Origin: Helichrysum umbraculigerum
Lineage: Eukaryota; Streptophyta; Magnoliopsida; Asterales; Asteraceae
Assembly: GCA_949592205.1 (NCBI GenBank)
Contig: CATIUR010000004.1
Location: 96,556,337-96,620,336, forward strand
DNA length: 64,000 nt
Reading direction: 5' to 3'
Shown here: positions 19,352-31,020 of the stretch, piece by piece
Layout of the letters: the number at the start of each line of letters is the position of its first letter
Numbering within the stretch: position 1 is the stretch's first letter
Translations under genes and position numbers: made by a program
Notes under the pieces: generated by a model
Database searches by the model: none
Told to the model about the DNA's origin: nothing
Seen by the model: only the letters and a program-made list of their open reading frames with translations

Positions 19352-21075
19352 TTAAAGATCACCAATGATGTTTTCAGTGGGGTGAGTAGAATGAATTCTA
19401 AGCTGAGGAATCGGATCAGGCACAATGATTGAATCCAAATTTGACAGATCACCTCCAGGATTTTCAATTTCAACTGAGCTATTAGTGGCAGTATCCTCAT
19501 TGTCAATTGGTGTGACAATATCGGTTTCAGTTTGAGGATTAGATTCAGAAGCCACTTGATCAACATCGGAGGGATTGTCATCATTGACAACATTCTCAGG
19601 AGGTACTACTCTAGAATTGGAGATTGAGTCGTCAGAGGTAAGATCCAATCCATGAAGTAGAGACACCACCTGTTCTTCTTCACTAAATTTGGGAAGATTG
19701 AAAGAGTCCACCAACTTATCATACTCAAACAAGGAATCAGGTCCCTTGCCTTTTGGAGAATCAGTATATTTCATAAACCTTACTTCAAAATGTTCTTCTA
19801 TTCTCCCAGTAGACTTGTTGAAAACTCTTTTATTTGGAGAGTTCACAGAATATCCCAAAAATAACCCATCGACTGCTTTTTCATCAAATTTGCCTACCGA
19901 GTCCTTAGTAATTAAAATTGAGCAAGGACACCCGAAAGGCTCAAGAAACTTCAAATTTGGTTTGCGATTATTCAGCAATTCGTAACATGTTTTCTTTCGC
20001 TTTTTAACAATCGAAACCCTATTTAACACATAGCAGGCAGTGTTAACAGCTTCTGCCCAAAAAGTGGTTGGCAGATGCGCATCAGACAACATGGTTCTTG
20101 CTGCCTCAATGATTGTCCTATTCTTTCTTTCAGCTACTCCATTTTGCTGAGGAGTACGAGCAGCACTAAACTGATGAAAGATTCCCTTTCGAAGACAATA
20201 CATTTCCAAAGTTCTGTTCTTGAATTCTGTTCCATTATCACTGCGCAGTTTCTTGATTTTCAGATTACACAGATTTTCCAGTCTGTCGAACAAGTAAGTT
20301 AAAGTATCAGCGGTTTCATCCTTTCCAGCCAAGAAATATACCCAAGAAAACCTTGAGTAATCATCAGTGACAACCAGACAGAATGATTTTCCTCCAATAC
20401 TTTTCTTATTCACAGGACCGAACAGATCCATGTGAAGCAACTCCAATGGAGATTCAATAGAGTTCATCTGCTTAGACTTATGGAACTTCTTGTGTTGTTT
20501 CCCTTTGAGACAGGAAACGCATTCATCATCTGTTACGAATGACTTTTTAGGCACACCTAACACAAGATCATTATAAACAAGATAATTCATTCTGCGAAAA
20601 TGAATATGTCCCATTCGTCTGTGCCAAAGCAGTGAATCTTTAGAAGATGCTTTTGATAGCAAACAAGTATGCTCCTTGGTAATCACAGTTTGCATATCCA
20701 AAATGTACGAGTTGCGTACACGGGGTGCTCTCAGTAACACCCATTCCTCGGGAATAACAAATCCCGGTTTCAAAATTAAACATTCAACATCTGTAAATGC
20801 GGTAGTGAACTTCTTGTCGCAGACTTGAGAAACACTGATCAGATTGTGTTGCAGTTCCTCGACATAGTTCACTTTATCAAAACTCACTTGCCCATTAGAA
20901 AGAGTACCCTGACCCGTGATATTACCACCTGTATCTCCCGCAAAAGCAACATGTCCTCCTCGATATGGTTTCACATCAGACAGAAGGGACATGTCACCAG
21001 TCATGTGCCGTGAGCAGCCACTATCCACATACCATTTACTTCTTTGTATATGATCTGACTGCTACAGCACAACAT
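19352..21075 (-). pseudogene. pol: Protease-integrase of copia-2
   Basis: Open from about 21057 to 19352. The listed M at 21028 is a GTG codon inside the protease, not a start. Numbering from there: protease motif DSG at 2-4 in WYVDSGCSRHMTGD; integrase HHCC (H136, H141, C170, C173); catalytic D201 (HMDLFGP), D264 (LRSDNGTEF), E300 (NGVAERKNRT). All catalytic residues are present. The frame ends with an in-frame TAA at 19352, after which it continues without shift into RT. An upstream TAG near 21060 and a TAA near 21085 separate it from gag. So pol is broken by point stops only, which suggests a fairly recent loss. Confidence 0.95.
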
Positions 21076-21085
21076 AGAGAGAAAG

Positions 21086-23883
21086 TTAGTTAGAAATGGA
21101 GACCCAGGCCTTTACAGACTTGGGTACTCCAGAGACCTCATCAATAATAACTACATCAGTTAAAACTTTGTTTTTCAATAAATCAGATGCAATTCCTGAT
21201 GCAGTATTACTTGATGATGAGTCATTTAACGACTCTTTTGGTCTCCAAATTTTCACAGGAACAATAGTGGGTTGCTTGTTAACATTGTCAGACTGTTTAA
21301 CCGGAGGTTTACTAGGCCTAGCAGCATTAACTTTTGGGATAGAAGTATGAGAGAGTGAACCCTTCTTTGAAAAAGATTTAACAGATGAATTTTTGTAAAC
21401 AGAATTTCTGGGACACCTTTTGAAAACTTCTTTCTCAAAAGCAACGGGCATTGATTGATCAAGTGACCTTGTTTCTTACAGTAGAAACATGATCGTCTTT
21501 CCCTAAAGGTGCGGTCGTTACTGCCTAAAGATTGAGGTGAGACAGGTAACTTATGTGAGCATGTTGAAGTGGATGCACCAGAATGTGAAACAGAAGGTTT
21601 AACAGAATTCTTAATTGATTTGTCATTAGTATTCTGTAAATCTTTCCTTTTATGTTCAGCCTTAACCTTAGTATTCATTGGAAAAGTTTCATCATCTGAT
21701 TCAGTAGTGAGAATGTGATGTTCAGGCTTAATGTTTTTCTTTTCACATTGAGGCACAAACTTACAGGGAACATCCTCAACTTCGACCTTTTCTTCAATAG
21801 TTTTTAAGGGAGCAGGCGAAAAACTACCAAAGGGGGTAAACTTGACGGATCCTGAGGGGGTAAACCTAACAGGTTCAAAAGGCTTCATAGGTTCAGCCTT
21901 AATTGTCTTAGGTTTCTTCTTATCATGGTTAACTTCTATGTTGGCTTTATAGAATTCAGGCAACTTAAACGGATTCAAACTAATAGGTTCACGTACAGGC
22001 ATAGCTACTTTCTTAACAACAGGTTCATTAACTGATATTTCAATGGGCTTTGCATCTACTAAAGCAGTAGGCACAAAATCTTTAATTTCATCCTTAGACG
22101 GTCTACACAAATTCACATCTAAAGACGGAGGCGGTTGATTATGATAACCATAACCGGACTTATCTTTAGAACTAGTTCTACCCGTCTGCAGGATATCAGT
22201 AAAGACCAAGGCTGAAGTGTTGATATTCTTGAGTTTTCGTTGCAAATCAACAGCTTTGGCTTGAGAGTCAGCCAATTCCTTTTTCAAATGAGCAATCATT
22301 TTTAAGTAACTGTCAATTTCATCTTGATTACTAAAAATTAGAGCTTTCAGCTCCTTTTTATCTTCAATAAGTTGATTAATGTTACTTTCAAAGTGTTTCT
22401 CATTATTTTTTAAAACTTTGTTTGCTTCCATCAAATTCAAGATATCTGACTTCAAGTTGTCATTATGTTCCATAAGCCCATTTACTTTACCAGTTAAACT
22501 AATACATGAATCATAAGTAAATTTAGCAAATGGTACCTCATTGTTGATAGCCATGAAACATTTCTCTTGAGTTTCATGAGCAGAAAAATCATAAGCATCT
22601 CCATCCTCAATCAACAATGCAGCCTTAGCAGTAGTATGCTCAATCTGTTTTGGAACAACAGATGGTTTAGTGAAACCCGAAGCAGGTTGTCGTCCTTTCC
22701 CACATTCACGGGCAAAGTGTCCAAGATTCTGACACTTATAACACTTGATTTTGCTTTTATCGAATCCCGTTGGTGTTCGGTCAGCTGCATCTTCAAGAGA
22801 TCTCTTTCCAGTTCGTCTTAGATAGTTTTTGGCTCTACGAGTGAGCATAGCCATATTCCATCTAATGTCGATCCTTTCTAACTCATCGGGATCAACCTGA
22901 TTGAAGTCTTCATCAGTCAGTTCCAATGTACTGACTCTTTTAGAAAGAAAGTCTTCATATGATGACAAGAAAGCAGTAAACATGGCTGCATGTTCATCTG
23001 TGGTTGCTGAAGTAGGAACAGATGGTGATGAACATGTACTGCTTGAAGAAGCATTATAAGCTGGTAGGGCTGAAAATGTTCCTACAGTAGGATTACTGTA
23101 AGAAGAGAATCTCTGAGAATTTGTCTCAGCTGAGATGAAAGCTGTTCCACCATGACTTGATTCTGATGCACGAGCAGTAGATCTTGTTTCCTTCTTTTCA
23201 ATATCCAATGCCCCAGCTTCAAGTTTTCCAATAAGATCATCCAGAGACAATTGCTTTGTTTTTGGATCGCTTTCTAATAACAAAACTCGTGTTTCCCAAC
23301 TTGATGGCAGAGCAGCTAAAGCCTTTTTGTTAATCTCAGAATTTTTGAGATTATATCCGCCAGCTTGCAGTTCATTTACTGTGCGAGTAAATCTGCAAAG
23401 CATGTCTCTGACAGTTTCATTCTTCTGGATATAGAAATAATCAAACTGAGTTTTGACTAATTCCAATTTGCTTTCGATGTACTCAGTGTTGCCACAAAAT
23501 CTCTTTTCAATTGCAGTCCAAAGATCATAAGCAATAGTTTGTGGAAACATATCCAAAACGTCTGTTGGAAGCGACATAGTAATAGCAGAATGAGTCTTCC
23601 GCTCAATTTCCCATGCTTTACGTTCTTCAGGAGTGTATGAGCGAATGGGTTTGGGTGGAGGAACACCCATGTGTTCTCCAAGAGCAACAGGTGGAACATA
23701 TCGTTCAAGAAGGGCCAACTCCATATCAGGATCGGTGAATAAAACAAACGATATGAACCGTTGTTTCCATGCTCGAAATGGCAAACTCGGTGCAAAATAA
23801 GGAGGTTTATTTGCACTACCAATCGTAGCATTATGTTGTAAAACTGCATCAACGCTTTGAAGAGACATGATGAAAATCTGCAA
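21086..23883 (-). pseudogene. gag: Gag of copia-2 with late frameshift
   Basis: Main ORF 21253-23883 (876 codons, ATG start MQIFIMSLQSVDAV). The N-terminal copia gag core has LPFRAWKQRFISFVLF, then YFYIQKNETVRDMLCRFTR. Zinc knuckle 1 CYKCQNLGHFAREC lies at about residues 379-392, a heptad-rich coiled coil (about 460-560) follows, and zinc knuckle 2 CFYCKKQGHLINQC lies near residue 797. Right after knuckle 2 the expected sequence switches to another frame (21086-21451), then meets stops before protease. A long gag with two distant zinc knuckles fits Sireviruses. The frameshift could be mutation or a gag-pol control site; the additional stops favour mutation. Confidence 0.85.
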
Positions 23884-23938
23884 GACAAATCAGAAAATAC
23901 ACAACAAACAAACTGATTTTTGTCTAAGTCTGGAATTA

Positions 23939-24241
23939 TGCGACACAGTGTTATGTCGCAAAGTATCAATACGACACAGTGGTTATGTCGCAGAGAAGCA
24001 ATACGACACAGGTGTTGTGTCGCTGAAGTTAATCAGACAGAAGACAAAAATGCGACACAACTGTTATGTCGTATGTTATGTCGCAAAGTATGTCGCAGAC
24101 CAGTCAAGGTCAAAATAAATGTGTCGTAGGATTATGTCGTATACGGTGTCGCACGTTATGTCGCACGATATGTCGCAGACAAGTTAATGTCGTATTGGTG
24201 TGTCGTATGAACAGTGATACGACACAAGCCTTGTGTCGCAA
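23939..24241. repeat. Motif array TGCGACACA/TATGTCGCA in copia-2 leader
   Basis: About ten pairs or half-sites (TGCGACACA, ATACGACACA, TATGTCGCA, TGTGTCGTA) fill the leader 50-360 bp upstream of the gag start. Spacing is irregular, unlike the regular LTR units. The A/G alternation at the third position (ATACGAC versus ATGCGAC) also occurs in the gypsy solo LTR array. Confidence 0.85.
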
Positions 24242-24556
24242 AAGTGCACGTGCAGACAGTTTTTGATCCTACAAAAAGTTTCAATTTTTAAAACAAATCA
24301 TTACAAACCAACTACACCATGCTTCATCAGACTGGTTTTTCAAACTTTTAAGCAAAATGATTACTAACTTTTCACCAAACAAATCAACAACAAAAATCTT
24401 TGAAGATTAACAACCAAATATGATCAAAATAACCCTTTTTGAACCAAGAACATCAAGAACACCAAGAACATTTAAAAACATAAATTATGAAAATAATGTT
24501 TTTGGACCAAAATCTAGCACCAAACTAACTCGAAACCGCAACTCAAGAGTATACGG

Positions 24557-24569
24557 CTCTGATACCAAT
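24557..24569 (-). other. Primer binding site of copia-2
   Basis: Minus strand ATTGGTATCAGAGCC beginning at the LTR end (CCTACA). It is complementary to initiator tRNA-Met. A second copy is at about 14052-14066. Confidence 0.85.
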
Positions 24570-25099
24570 TGTAGGTTCCATTTACGGACCAAATCGAGTA
24601 GTTTTACTTGCGTATTCAAAGCGGAAATCAAACACACAAATATATGCTAGATTAACACAACCAATGACCAAAACACAAGTGTATAACTTTGTATATAAAG
24701 AGATGGTAACAATACATACACTTTGACAAACACACTATAATCAAAATAACACAAACTAGTATTTTTTTCTTTGAGTTTGGAGGTGTTATGTGTGTGTTTT
24801 GTGTTGAGGCTTGATAAACAGAAACTGGCGAGCCTCTATTTATAGCCTGGACCAAACTGTATGCGACACAAGCTTTGTGTCGCATAGAATGTTCATGCGA
24901 CACAGTCCTTGTGTCGCATAGATTGCTTCTGCGACACAATTCTTGTGTCGCATAGAATCCTTCTGCGACACATTGCTTGTGTCGCATGACATACAAAAAT
25001 TGTAATTAAATTAGAACTAAAACTATTCAATACGTAATTACAATTCCGACACGATTACAGACTGAGACCAACTGACAGACACACATTGATGTACCAACA
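24570..25099 (-). repeat. 5' LTR of copia-2 (530 bp)
   Basis: Minus strand TGTTGGTACATC to GGAACCTACA. TATA candidate at 24837-24844; hairpin units at 24862-24988. The right edge joins Athila-1 RNase H sequence at 25100. Confidence 0.95.
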
Positions 25100-27370
25100 A
25101 TCTTTGATGTCCCCTTCTACAAGTTGTTCCATTGATGGGTTTTCAAGTCGACTCAGATGGTCTGCAGCGACATTCTCGGCTCCTTTTTTATCTTTTATTT
25201 CAATGTCAAATTCTTGTATGAGTAGAATCCATCGTAACAGTCTTGGTTTTGCGTCTTGCTTCTTGAAGAGGTATTTCAGAGCTGAGTGATCCGTGTACAC
25301 TATTGTCTTTGACAATATCAGGTAGGATCGAAATTTATCAAAGGCGAATACTACAGCCAGCAGCTCCTTTTCGGTGGTTGTATAATTCTCTTGAGCATCT
25401 GTGAGAGTTTTGCTAGCGTAGTAGATTGGTCGAAAGTGGTTATCCTTCCGTTGCCCGAGAACTGCCCCTACAGCGAAATCGCTTGCATCGCACATGATTT
25501 CAAATGGAAGGCTCCAGTCCGGAGCGACCATGATCGGTGCATTAGTTAGCTCTTTCTTTAGGTAGTCAAAGGCCTTCATACAGCTTTCGTCAAATGCGAA
25601 TTTGATGTCTTTTCCTAACAGGTGGGTAATCGGTCGAGAGATCTTGGAGAAGTCCTTGATAAAACGACGGTAGAACCCAGCGTGACCTAGAAAACTTCGA
25701 ATGGCTTTAACGTTGGTGGGTGGTGGAAGTTTCGCAATGGTTTCGACTTTGGCTTTGTCTACTTCGATTCCTGACTTTGATATTCTATGTCCTAAGACTA
25801 TTCCTTCCTTTACCATAAAGTGACATTTTTCCCAATTCAAAATGAGATTCGATTCTTCACACTTGGCGAGCATCCTATCGAGGTTGGACAAACAAGATGC
25901 AAAAGAGTCTCCAAAGACAGAGAAGTCGTCCATGAAGACTTCCATGCATTGTTCGATCATGTCATGGAAAATTGCAACCATGCATCTCTGAAATGTTGCA
26001 GGTGCATTGCATAATCCAAATGGCATTCGTCGATATGCGAATGTTCCATACGGGCATGTAAACGTCGTCTTCTCCTGGTCTTTTGGATCGAGCGGAATTT
26101 GGAAATAACCAGAGAATCCATCAAGGAAACAGTAGAATTCGTTTCCCGACAGCCTCTCGAGCATTTGGTCAATAAACGGAAGTGGAAAGTGATCCTTGCG
26201 AGTTGCTTCGTTTAACTTTCGGTAGTCAATACAAACCCTCCAACCGGTGACGGTCCGAGTTGGTATGAGCTCATTTTCTTCGTTTGTAATGACCGTCATT
26301 CCTCCTTTCTTTGGGACGACTTGAACAGGGCTAACCCAAGGTGAGTCAGAAATTGGGTATATTAGTCCAGCATCCAAGAGTTTGATAACCTCTTGTTTCA
26401 CTACGTCTTGAATTTTAGGTTTTACTCGTCTCTGCCTTTGAACGGATGGTTTGAAATCGTTCTCCATCAGGATCTTATGCGTGCAATAGTTAGGACTAAT
26501 TCCTTGTATATCAGAAATTTTCCATGCGATTGCTTTCTTGTGTGATCTCAGCACATCAACTAGCAGAGCTTTCTCTTTTGGTTTCAACTCCTTTGAAATT
26601 ATCACCGGGAGTTGGGAGGTTCCATGGAGGTAAGCGTATTCAAGGTGAGGTGGTAATTCCTTTAATTCCAAGTTTGGTGGTTCCTCAATATACGGCTTCA
26701 TTCTAGCTATTTCGTCTCTATTCAGCTTCTCATATTCAGCTTGGAAGGGTGCCTTGTCTATCTCAGGTTCGGATGTAGAGATTGATGCTATTTTGACCCA
26801 TTCGGTTTGGTTTGAGAATTCGTTCGTTTTTAGCTCGTATTTGTTGACCGATGATGAGGACACTTTGTCATTTCGGGTGAGAATAATTTCTCCGTCGTCG
26901 GTGAATTGGAATTCTTGAAATTGAGCGGTTGAGGATTGGGTTATGGTTAATTCAGGGTTTGGAAATGATAGAGGTTCGGGTTGGTTGATTAATTGAGATT
27001 CAAATGGTGGTGGCTCAATACTCATCCCTATGAAGGAATCCAGGATTTCTTTAATTGAAGGAGCTGGATTCGGGACATCGAGTGTGGATGTATCTCTTTT
27101 TAGCCAAGGTATCGGTGTACCGCATCCCAATGGGACGGCTATCGTTTTGCCATTGGTGCAAGATAGCTTCTTTTCAAACAAGGGAAATAGTAGTTCTTCA
27201 GACTTTGCTGGCGAAGTGATTGCGGACTGCAGCCCAGGATCCTCGTTATATAATCTTCGAATGGTGATTACCGTGGTAGGTATCGGGTTCTGGCTGGATA
27301 GTGCCAACACTTCGTGGAGATGTTCATCAAAGATGTCCTGCATAGTATCGCACAAACCAAGGTCCTCTTA
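25100..27370 (-). pseudogene. pol: Reverse transcriptase-RNase H of Athila-1 pol
   Basis: Open frame of about 750 codons. Its listed first codon at 27355 is TTG; the same frame continues upstream through a single TAA (27368-27370) into the protease ORF, so this is a polyprotein with one stop. RT motifs: CIDYRKLNEATRKDHFPLPFIDQ region (about 375-397), LDGFSGYFQI (catalytic Asp about 412), MPFGLCNAPATFQ, FMDD (474-477). RNase H: MCDASDFAVGAVLGQ, YTTTEKELLAVV, YTDHSALKYLF, then AADHLSRLENP. The frame is cut at 25100 by the copia-2 LTR right after the RNase H tail. Integrase continues at 13259. Confidence 0.95.
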
Positions 27371-28483
27371 CAGAGGTTGCTTCATTAATCGATCGACATT
27401 AAAGGTGACTTCCTCTTTCCCGACTCTTAGTTTTAAAGATTTTTCGTTTACGTCGATTACGGCCTTGGCAGTATTTAAGAAAGGTCTGCCAAGGATGAGT
27501 GGGATGTGGGTGTCTTCCTCTATATCCATGATGATGAAGTCCACTGGAAAGACGAACTTATCGACCTTGACCATGACATCTTCAGCAATTCCTCGAGGGA
27601 GTTTAACTGATCTGTCTGCTAATTGAATGGTCATACGAGTAGGCAGTAGGTTATCTAATCCTAATTTCTTATAGAGGGAATAAAGCATAAGATTAACACT
27701 AGTACCTAGGTCAGCTAAGGCATTACTAATTTGGATATCTTGGAGAAAACAAGGTATTGTAAAACGTCCAGTGTCTCCTAACTTAGGTGGAAGACCATGT
27801 TGTACAATTAAAGAGCATTCAGCATCTAAGGGTAAACTAACTATTTGCCTAAGTTTTTCTTTGTTTGAAAGGAGTTCTTTAAAGAATTTGGCACATGTGG
27901 GCATTTCTACTAAAGCATCTAATAGTCTAACATTCAAGTGCAAGCTTTTAAACATTTCCAGATATTTACCGAATTGGCCTTCTTGCTTTTCCTTTTTAAG
28001 TCTACCGGGATAAGGTATTCTCGTGCGAGGTACATTATCTGGGGTTTTGGTTGGTGAAGGGTCAGGTGTTATGACAGGGATGTCAATGGACACATGTTCA
28101 CTTGGTGTAGGTGTGGGCGAATAAGTGTTTTCGGGGGTGTTATCTGGTGGTGGTGGATCAACTTTGGTTACTTTTCCTCCCCTAGTGACGATTAACACAT
28201 CATTGGGTTGAATGGTAGTCGCCGACGTACTTTCCTCAATAAAATTCAAGTTTTCCAAAATAGACTCCATGTTAGAAATTAATTTGTCGGAAATTTTTAT
28301 CATAGCGTCAATGTTGTCTTGAAATCCGGCTATCCTATTGTTTATGACATTTTGTTCTAGTATAAAGTCAGATAAAAGTTGTTTTGAGGAATGTAAGTGG
28401 GTTATTGGTGAAGGAATGGCCAAAAGTTGGTTTAATGATCCATTTGGTGTAAGGTTTGTTAAATTAAAATAAGTGGTTGACAT
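27368..28483 (-). CDS. Gag-tail/protease ORF of Athila-1 (371 codons), capsid absent
   Basis: ATG start (MSTTYFNLTNLTPNG) 132 nt downstream of the PBS. Residues 1-90 are not a recognisable capsid; 95-160 are a Pro/Thr-rich linker; 165-230 match the region just before the protease in Athila-2 (KLGDTGRFTIPC). The protease has NALADLGTSVNLM (DLG at 258-260, the form usual in Athila) and PLILGRPFLNTAKAVIDV. The retrotransposon gag domain that Athila-2 shows at 61.9-63.1 kb is missing, so the capsid was probably deleted. It ends in a TAA, with pol in the same frame beyond. Confidence 0.8.
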   Translation of the reverse strand: MSTTYFNLTNLTPNGSLNQLLAIPSPITHLHSSKQLLSDFILEQNVINNRIAGFQDNIDAMIKISDKLISNMESILENLNFIEESTSATTIQPNDVLIVTRGGKVTKVDPPPPDNTPENTYSPTPTPSEHVSIDIPVITPDPSPTKTPDNVPRTRIPYPGRLKKEKQEGQFGKYLEMFKSLHLNVRLLDALVEMPTCAKFFKELLSNKEKLRQIVSLPLDAECSLIVQHGLPPKLGDTGRFTIPCFLQDIQISNALADLGTSVNLMLYSLYKKLGLDNLLPTRMTIQLADRSVKLPRGIAEDVMVKVDKFVFPVDFIIMDIEEDTHIPLILGRPFLNTAKAVIDVNEKSLKLRVGKEEVTFNVDRLMKQPL

Positions 28484-28615
28484 AGTTGGTTAATAAAATA
28501 AAACTAATCTAAACTAATCCTAAGGGCAAAAAGTGTAACTTTTGATTGATGTTAATCTTTCAAAAGGATCGCTAAATACTAAAGTTACTAAATTTCCTAA
28601 AAATCGGTCGCCGAC

Positions 28616-28635
28616 GGTCCCCGGCAGCGGCGCCA
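28616..28635 (-). other. Primer binding site of Athila-1
   Basis: Minus strand TGGCGCCGCTGCCGGGGACC, 6 nt after the LTR end CCAACA. It resembles the Athila PBS complementary to tRNA-Asp. Confidence 0.75.
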
Positions 28636-28641
28636 AAAACT

Positions 28642-31015
28642 TGTTGGCGCCCGAACAGGTCGGTGTCGTTAACGATGACAATCCGGGCACCAGCAGTGGG
28701 TTTTAAATTTATAAGGCTGGAGCCTAGGGTTACTACTATTGCTATTCTACGGGTTAGCAAAGGATAAGTATGACCTAGGATCGTTCTTCAAAGCGCAACG
28801 AATTGAAACTAGGAGAATTTAGAGACTTTTATGAATTTAACTAGGGCGAAAGAGAGTTGGTTTGGATTTTGGGTTTTCTATTCTAAGATTAAACTAAATT
28901 AAATCAGAAATGGAGGTTACTTCGGGCGTTCAGCAGTTTAAAGTGATTGTCTACTATGAAGTGGTTCAGGTGATATTAAAGCCTGAAGAGTTCCAATGAG
29001 GATAAGTTCATAAGTTAATGTGAGTTATTACTACAATCCTGCTATCGGGCTAACGTGGAGGTGTCCACAATCAGGCAAATAGAATGTCATGTGGGTTGCA
29101 GAATATATTAAAGCATACACCGAAAGTTCTCTCAAGTGCATGCCCATATTATCTAACAGTTAATCTCGAATCCTATTCCCCAATCTCGGTCATCATAGAC
29201 GTCCGAATCATGGCACAGTTTGTTGAATAAACAATCTTGTAAACGGGTTTTACCCTCGTCGGAATAGGTTGGAAGAACTGGTCTAAGCGGTCAGATAAGA
29301 TGTCATCACTTATTCGTATGAATTATCAACATTACTCAAGTATGCAACAAGACAGGGGTGTTTTATATTACAAATAGAAACTTAAGTAATACGTTTGTTA
29401 ACTGATCCATAACACAACTACCTTCGGTCATTCTTGACTTCCATACGTTTGTACTTTGCCATAAGCATTTCCAGTACTATATCGAAGAATAGTCGAATAG
29501 GGGCCGTCATGTTATTTTACAATAATTAAGGCTAGGTGTATTTTACTAGTGCGATAATCCTAAGGCAACAATCAAACAAGAACATGCAATAAGACAATCA
29601 AAACAATAGTTAAACCTAAGCATACAAATGTATTAATTAAATCGAGGATATTCCGAAAGTTGTCTCAAAAATACCGTCTGTCTGAATTAAATCTTAATCT
29701 ACCTCTATTCCCATATTCCGTGTCTCTTGGATCCTAATTTGGTCTAGAGAACACCGGCCATGCCGAGCTCAATGATTCAATCAAACATAGTATAACTAAG
29801 TGACCTATACCCTATGAGTTAGCTACGTGCATTTTTGGATAAGGTTTTAGTCACAACATGAGTTGGGTAGATAAACGATAAACATTCGATTCCTACATCT
29901 GTTCATAATACACAACACCCGCAATCTCATAGCATACAATATAATCACATATTTAAATCTCTCCTAAACGACTATCATAGCAGACAATTGAGTTATTTAG
30001 CTAATCATGGCAATTCTAGCATACATATTTAAATTTATTAAAGAAGGAACGAACATAATTAAATATGGAAGATAGATTAAAACCTGATAAAGAAATACAA
30101 TAACTCGTAGCTACAAATGCATCCCAGAGCACCTCCGTACAAATCTTCCTTGCCTAGTTAATTAGCTAGTCTAACTAACCTAGGAAGTATTACAATAAAG
30201 AAAGAAAAGAATGGATGGTGAGAAAATGTGAAATATGCTAGAATGTGTGCATATATTTGTGTATCTTTCAAATGAACCTAGGCAACCTATTTATAGGTGA
30301 GCTTTGGCTCACATTAGCACCATGAGGTGCATGTTAGAAAGCTTTCCAAAATTGGTGTGTACAACACGAAAAGTAGGCGCACCGGGTACCGTACAACATG
30401 AAAAGTAGACGCACCAGGTACCAAAAGTTACCAAAAATGGAAACCGGGGCAGGGCATTGGTGGCCGGCGGCGGTGGGAGTCCAGCCGGCGGCGGTGGGCC
30501 CACCCCCGCCCCGTTGCGTCGTTTGTTGCTTTGTTTCTTGATTCGTACGTGTTTTCTTCGTTATACGTTCGTTTGAGTTGATTCTTTTTTTTTTGGATTT
30601 GTAATTCAAAAACGAAGATTTTGACATAAGATAGGCCCTGAAATGAGGTCCCTAGCTCCAGATATTGCGTACGGATCATTTGGATCTTCCGGCGGGCGCG
30701 AAATCTTCATTTTTCACCCTTTTTGGTTGATTCTTCTTCTGTTGGATTCGAATTTTAAAAACGAATATCTTGGAAATATTGGATGTTGATGGAGGGCACT
30801 TTAGTCTTGAAATCTCGTTTTTAAGCCTTGAATCTTCAAACGTATGTGGAATCTTCGTTTCTCGGCCGTTTTGCTTGATTTTTATCGTGCAACCTTGTTT
30901 TGACCATCTTGGCATAATGTTACTGATTTGTGCTGTTTTTGAGTTAATATGCCGAGAATCGTTCCAGAATGAGAGAGATATCGGTAGTAAAAACGTGACT
31001 TTTTACGCGATATCA
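28642..31015 (-). repeat. 5' LTR of Athila-1 (2374 bp)
   Basis: Minus strand starts TGATATCGCGTAAAAAGTCACG and ends GGGCGCCAACA. TATA candidate CCTATAAATAGG at 30288-30295 (minus). A GC-rich GCCGGCGGCGGTGGG repeat at about 30460-30510 lies some 170 bp upstream of it. It is the uninterrupted reference copy showing the empty GATAA site of the solo LTR near 29002. Confidence 0.95.
30288..30295 (-). promoter_or_regulatory. Candidate TATA box of Athila-1 5' LTR
   Basis: TATAAATA on the minus strand, about 720 bp from the LTR 5' end. The matching box occurs in every Athila-type LTR of the window (8847, 34600, 43230 and, on plus, 48265). Confidence 0.65.
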
Positions 31016-31020
31016 AGCGT

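Larger units (their letters stand above)
13435..25099 (-). mobile_element. Sirevirus-type Ty1/copia element copia-2 with partial second unit
   Basis: Minus-strand order: 5' LTR 24570-25099, PBS, leader, gag, protease-integrase, RT-RNase H, poly(A) tract, 153-bp block, third ORF, polypurine tract, LTR 14067-14597. Then, unusually, a second PBS and leader (13627-14066) followed by a second copy of the block. Domain order PR-IN-RT-RH is copia; the gag with two zinc knuckles and the post-pol ORF fit the Sirevirus/Maximus lineage. It is inserted in Athila-1 pol at 25099/25100. The left terminus is lost and no convincing target duplication remains. Confidence 0.85.
4806..31015 (-). mobile_element. 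Athila-type Ty3/gypsy element Athila-1 (with nested insertions)
   Basis: Complete LTR to LTR with perfect 5-bp target duplications AGCGT (4801-4805, 31016-31020). Minus-strand order: 5' LTR 28642-31015, PBS 28616-28635, gag-tail/protease ORF, RT-RH, [copia-2 insertion], integrase, a 220-codon ORF, a long non-coding 3' region, then the 3' LTR ending at 4806. Coding is broken by in-frame stops, an integrase active-site change and the copia-2 insertion. The capsid part of gag is absent. Lineage is called from the DLG-type protease, the FMDD reverse transcriptase, the Asp-tRNA-like PBS and the 2.4-kb LTRs. Confidence 0.9.

Noticed and set aside
21068..21451. Programmed gag-pol frameshift in copia-2
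   Set aside because: No slippery site stood out, and two stops follow in the shifted frame before the protease, so mutation is the simpler reading.
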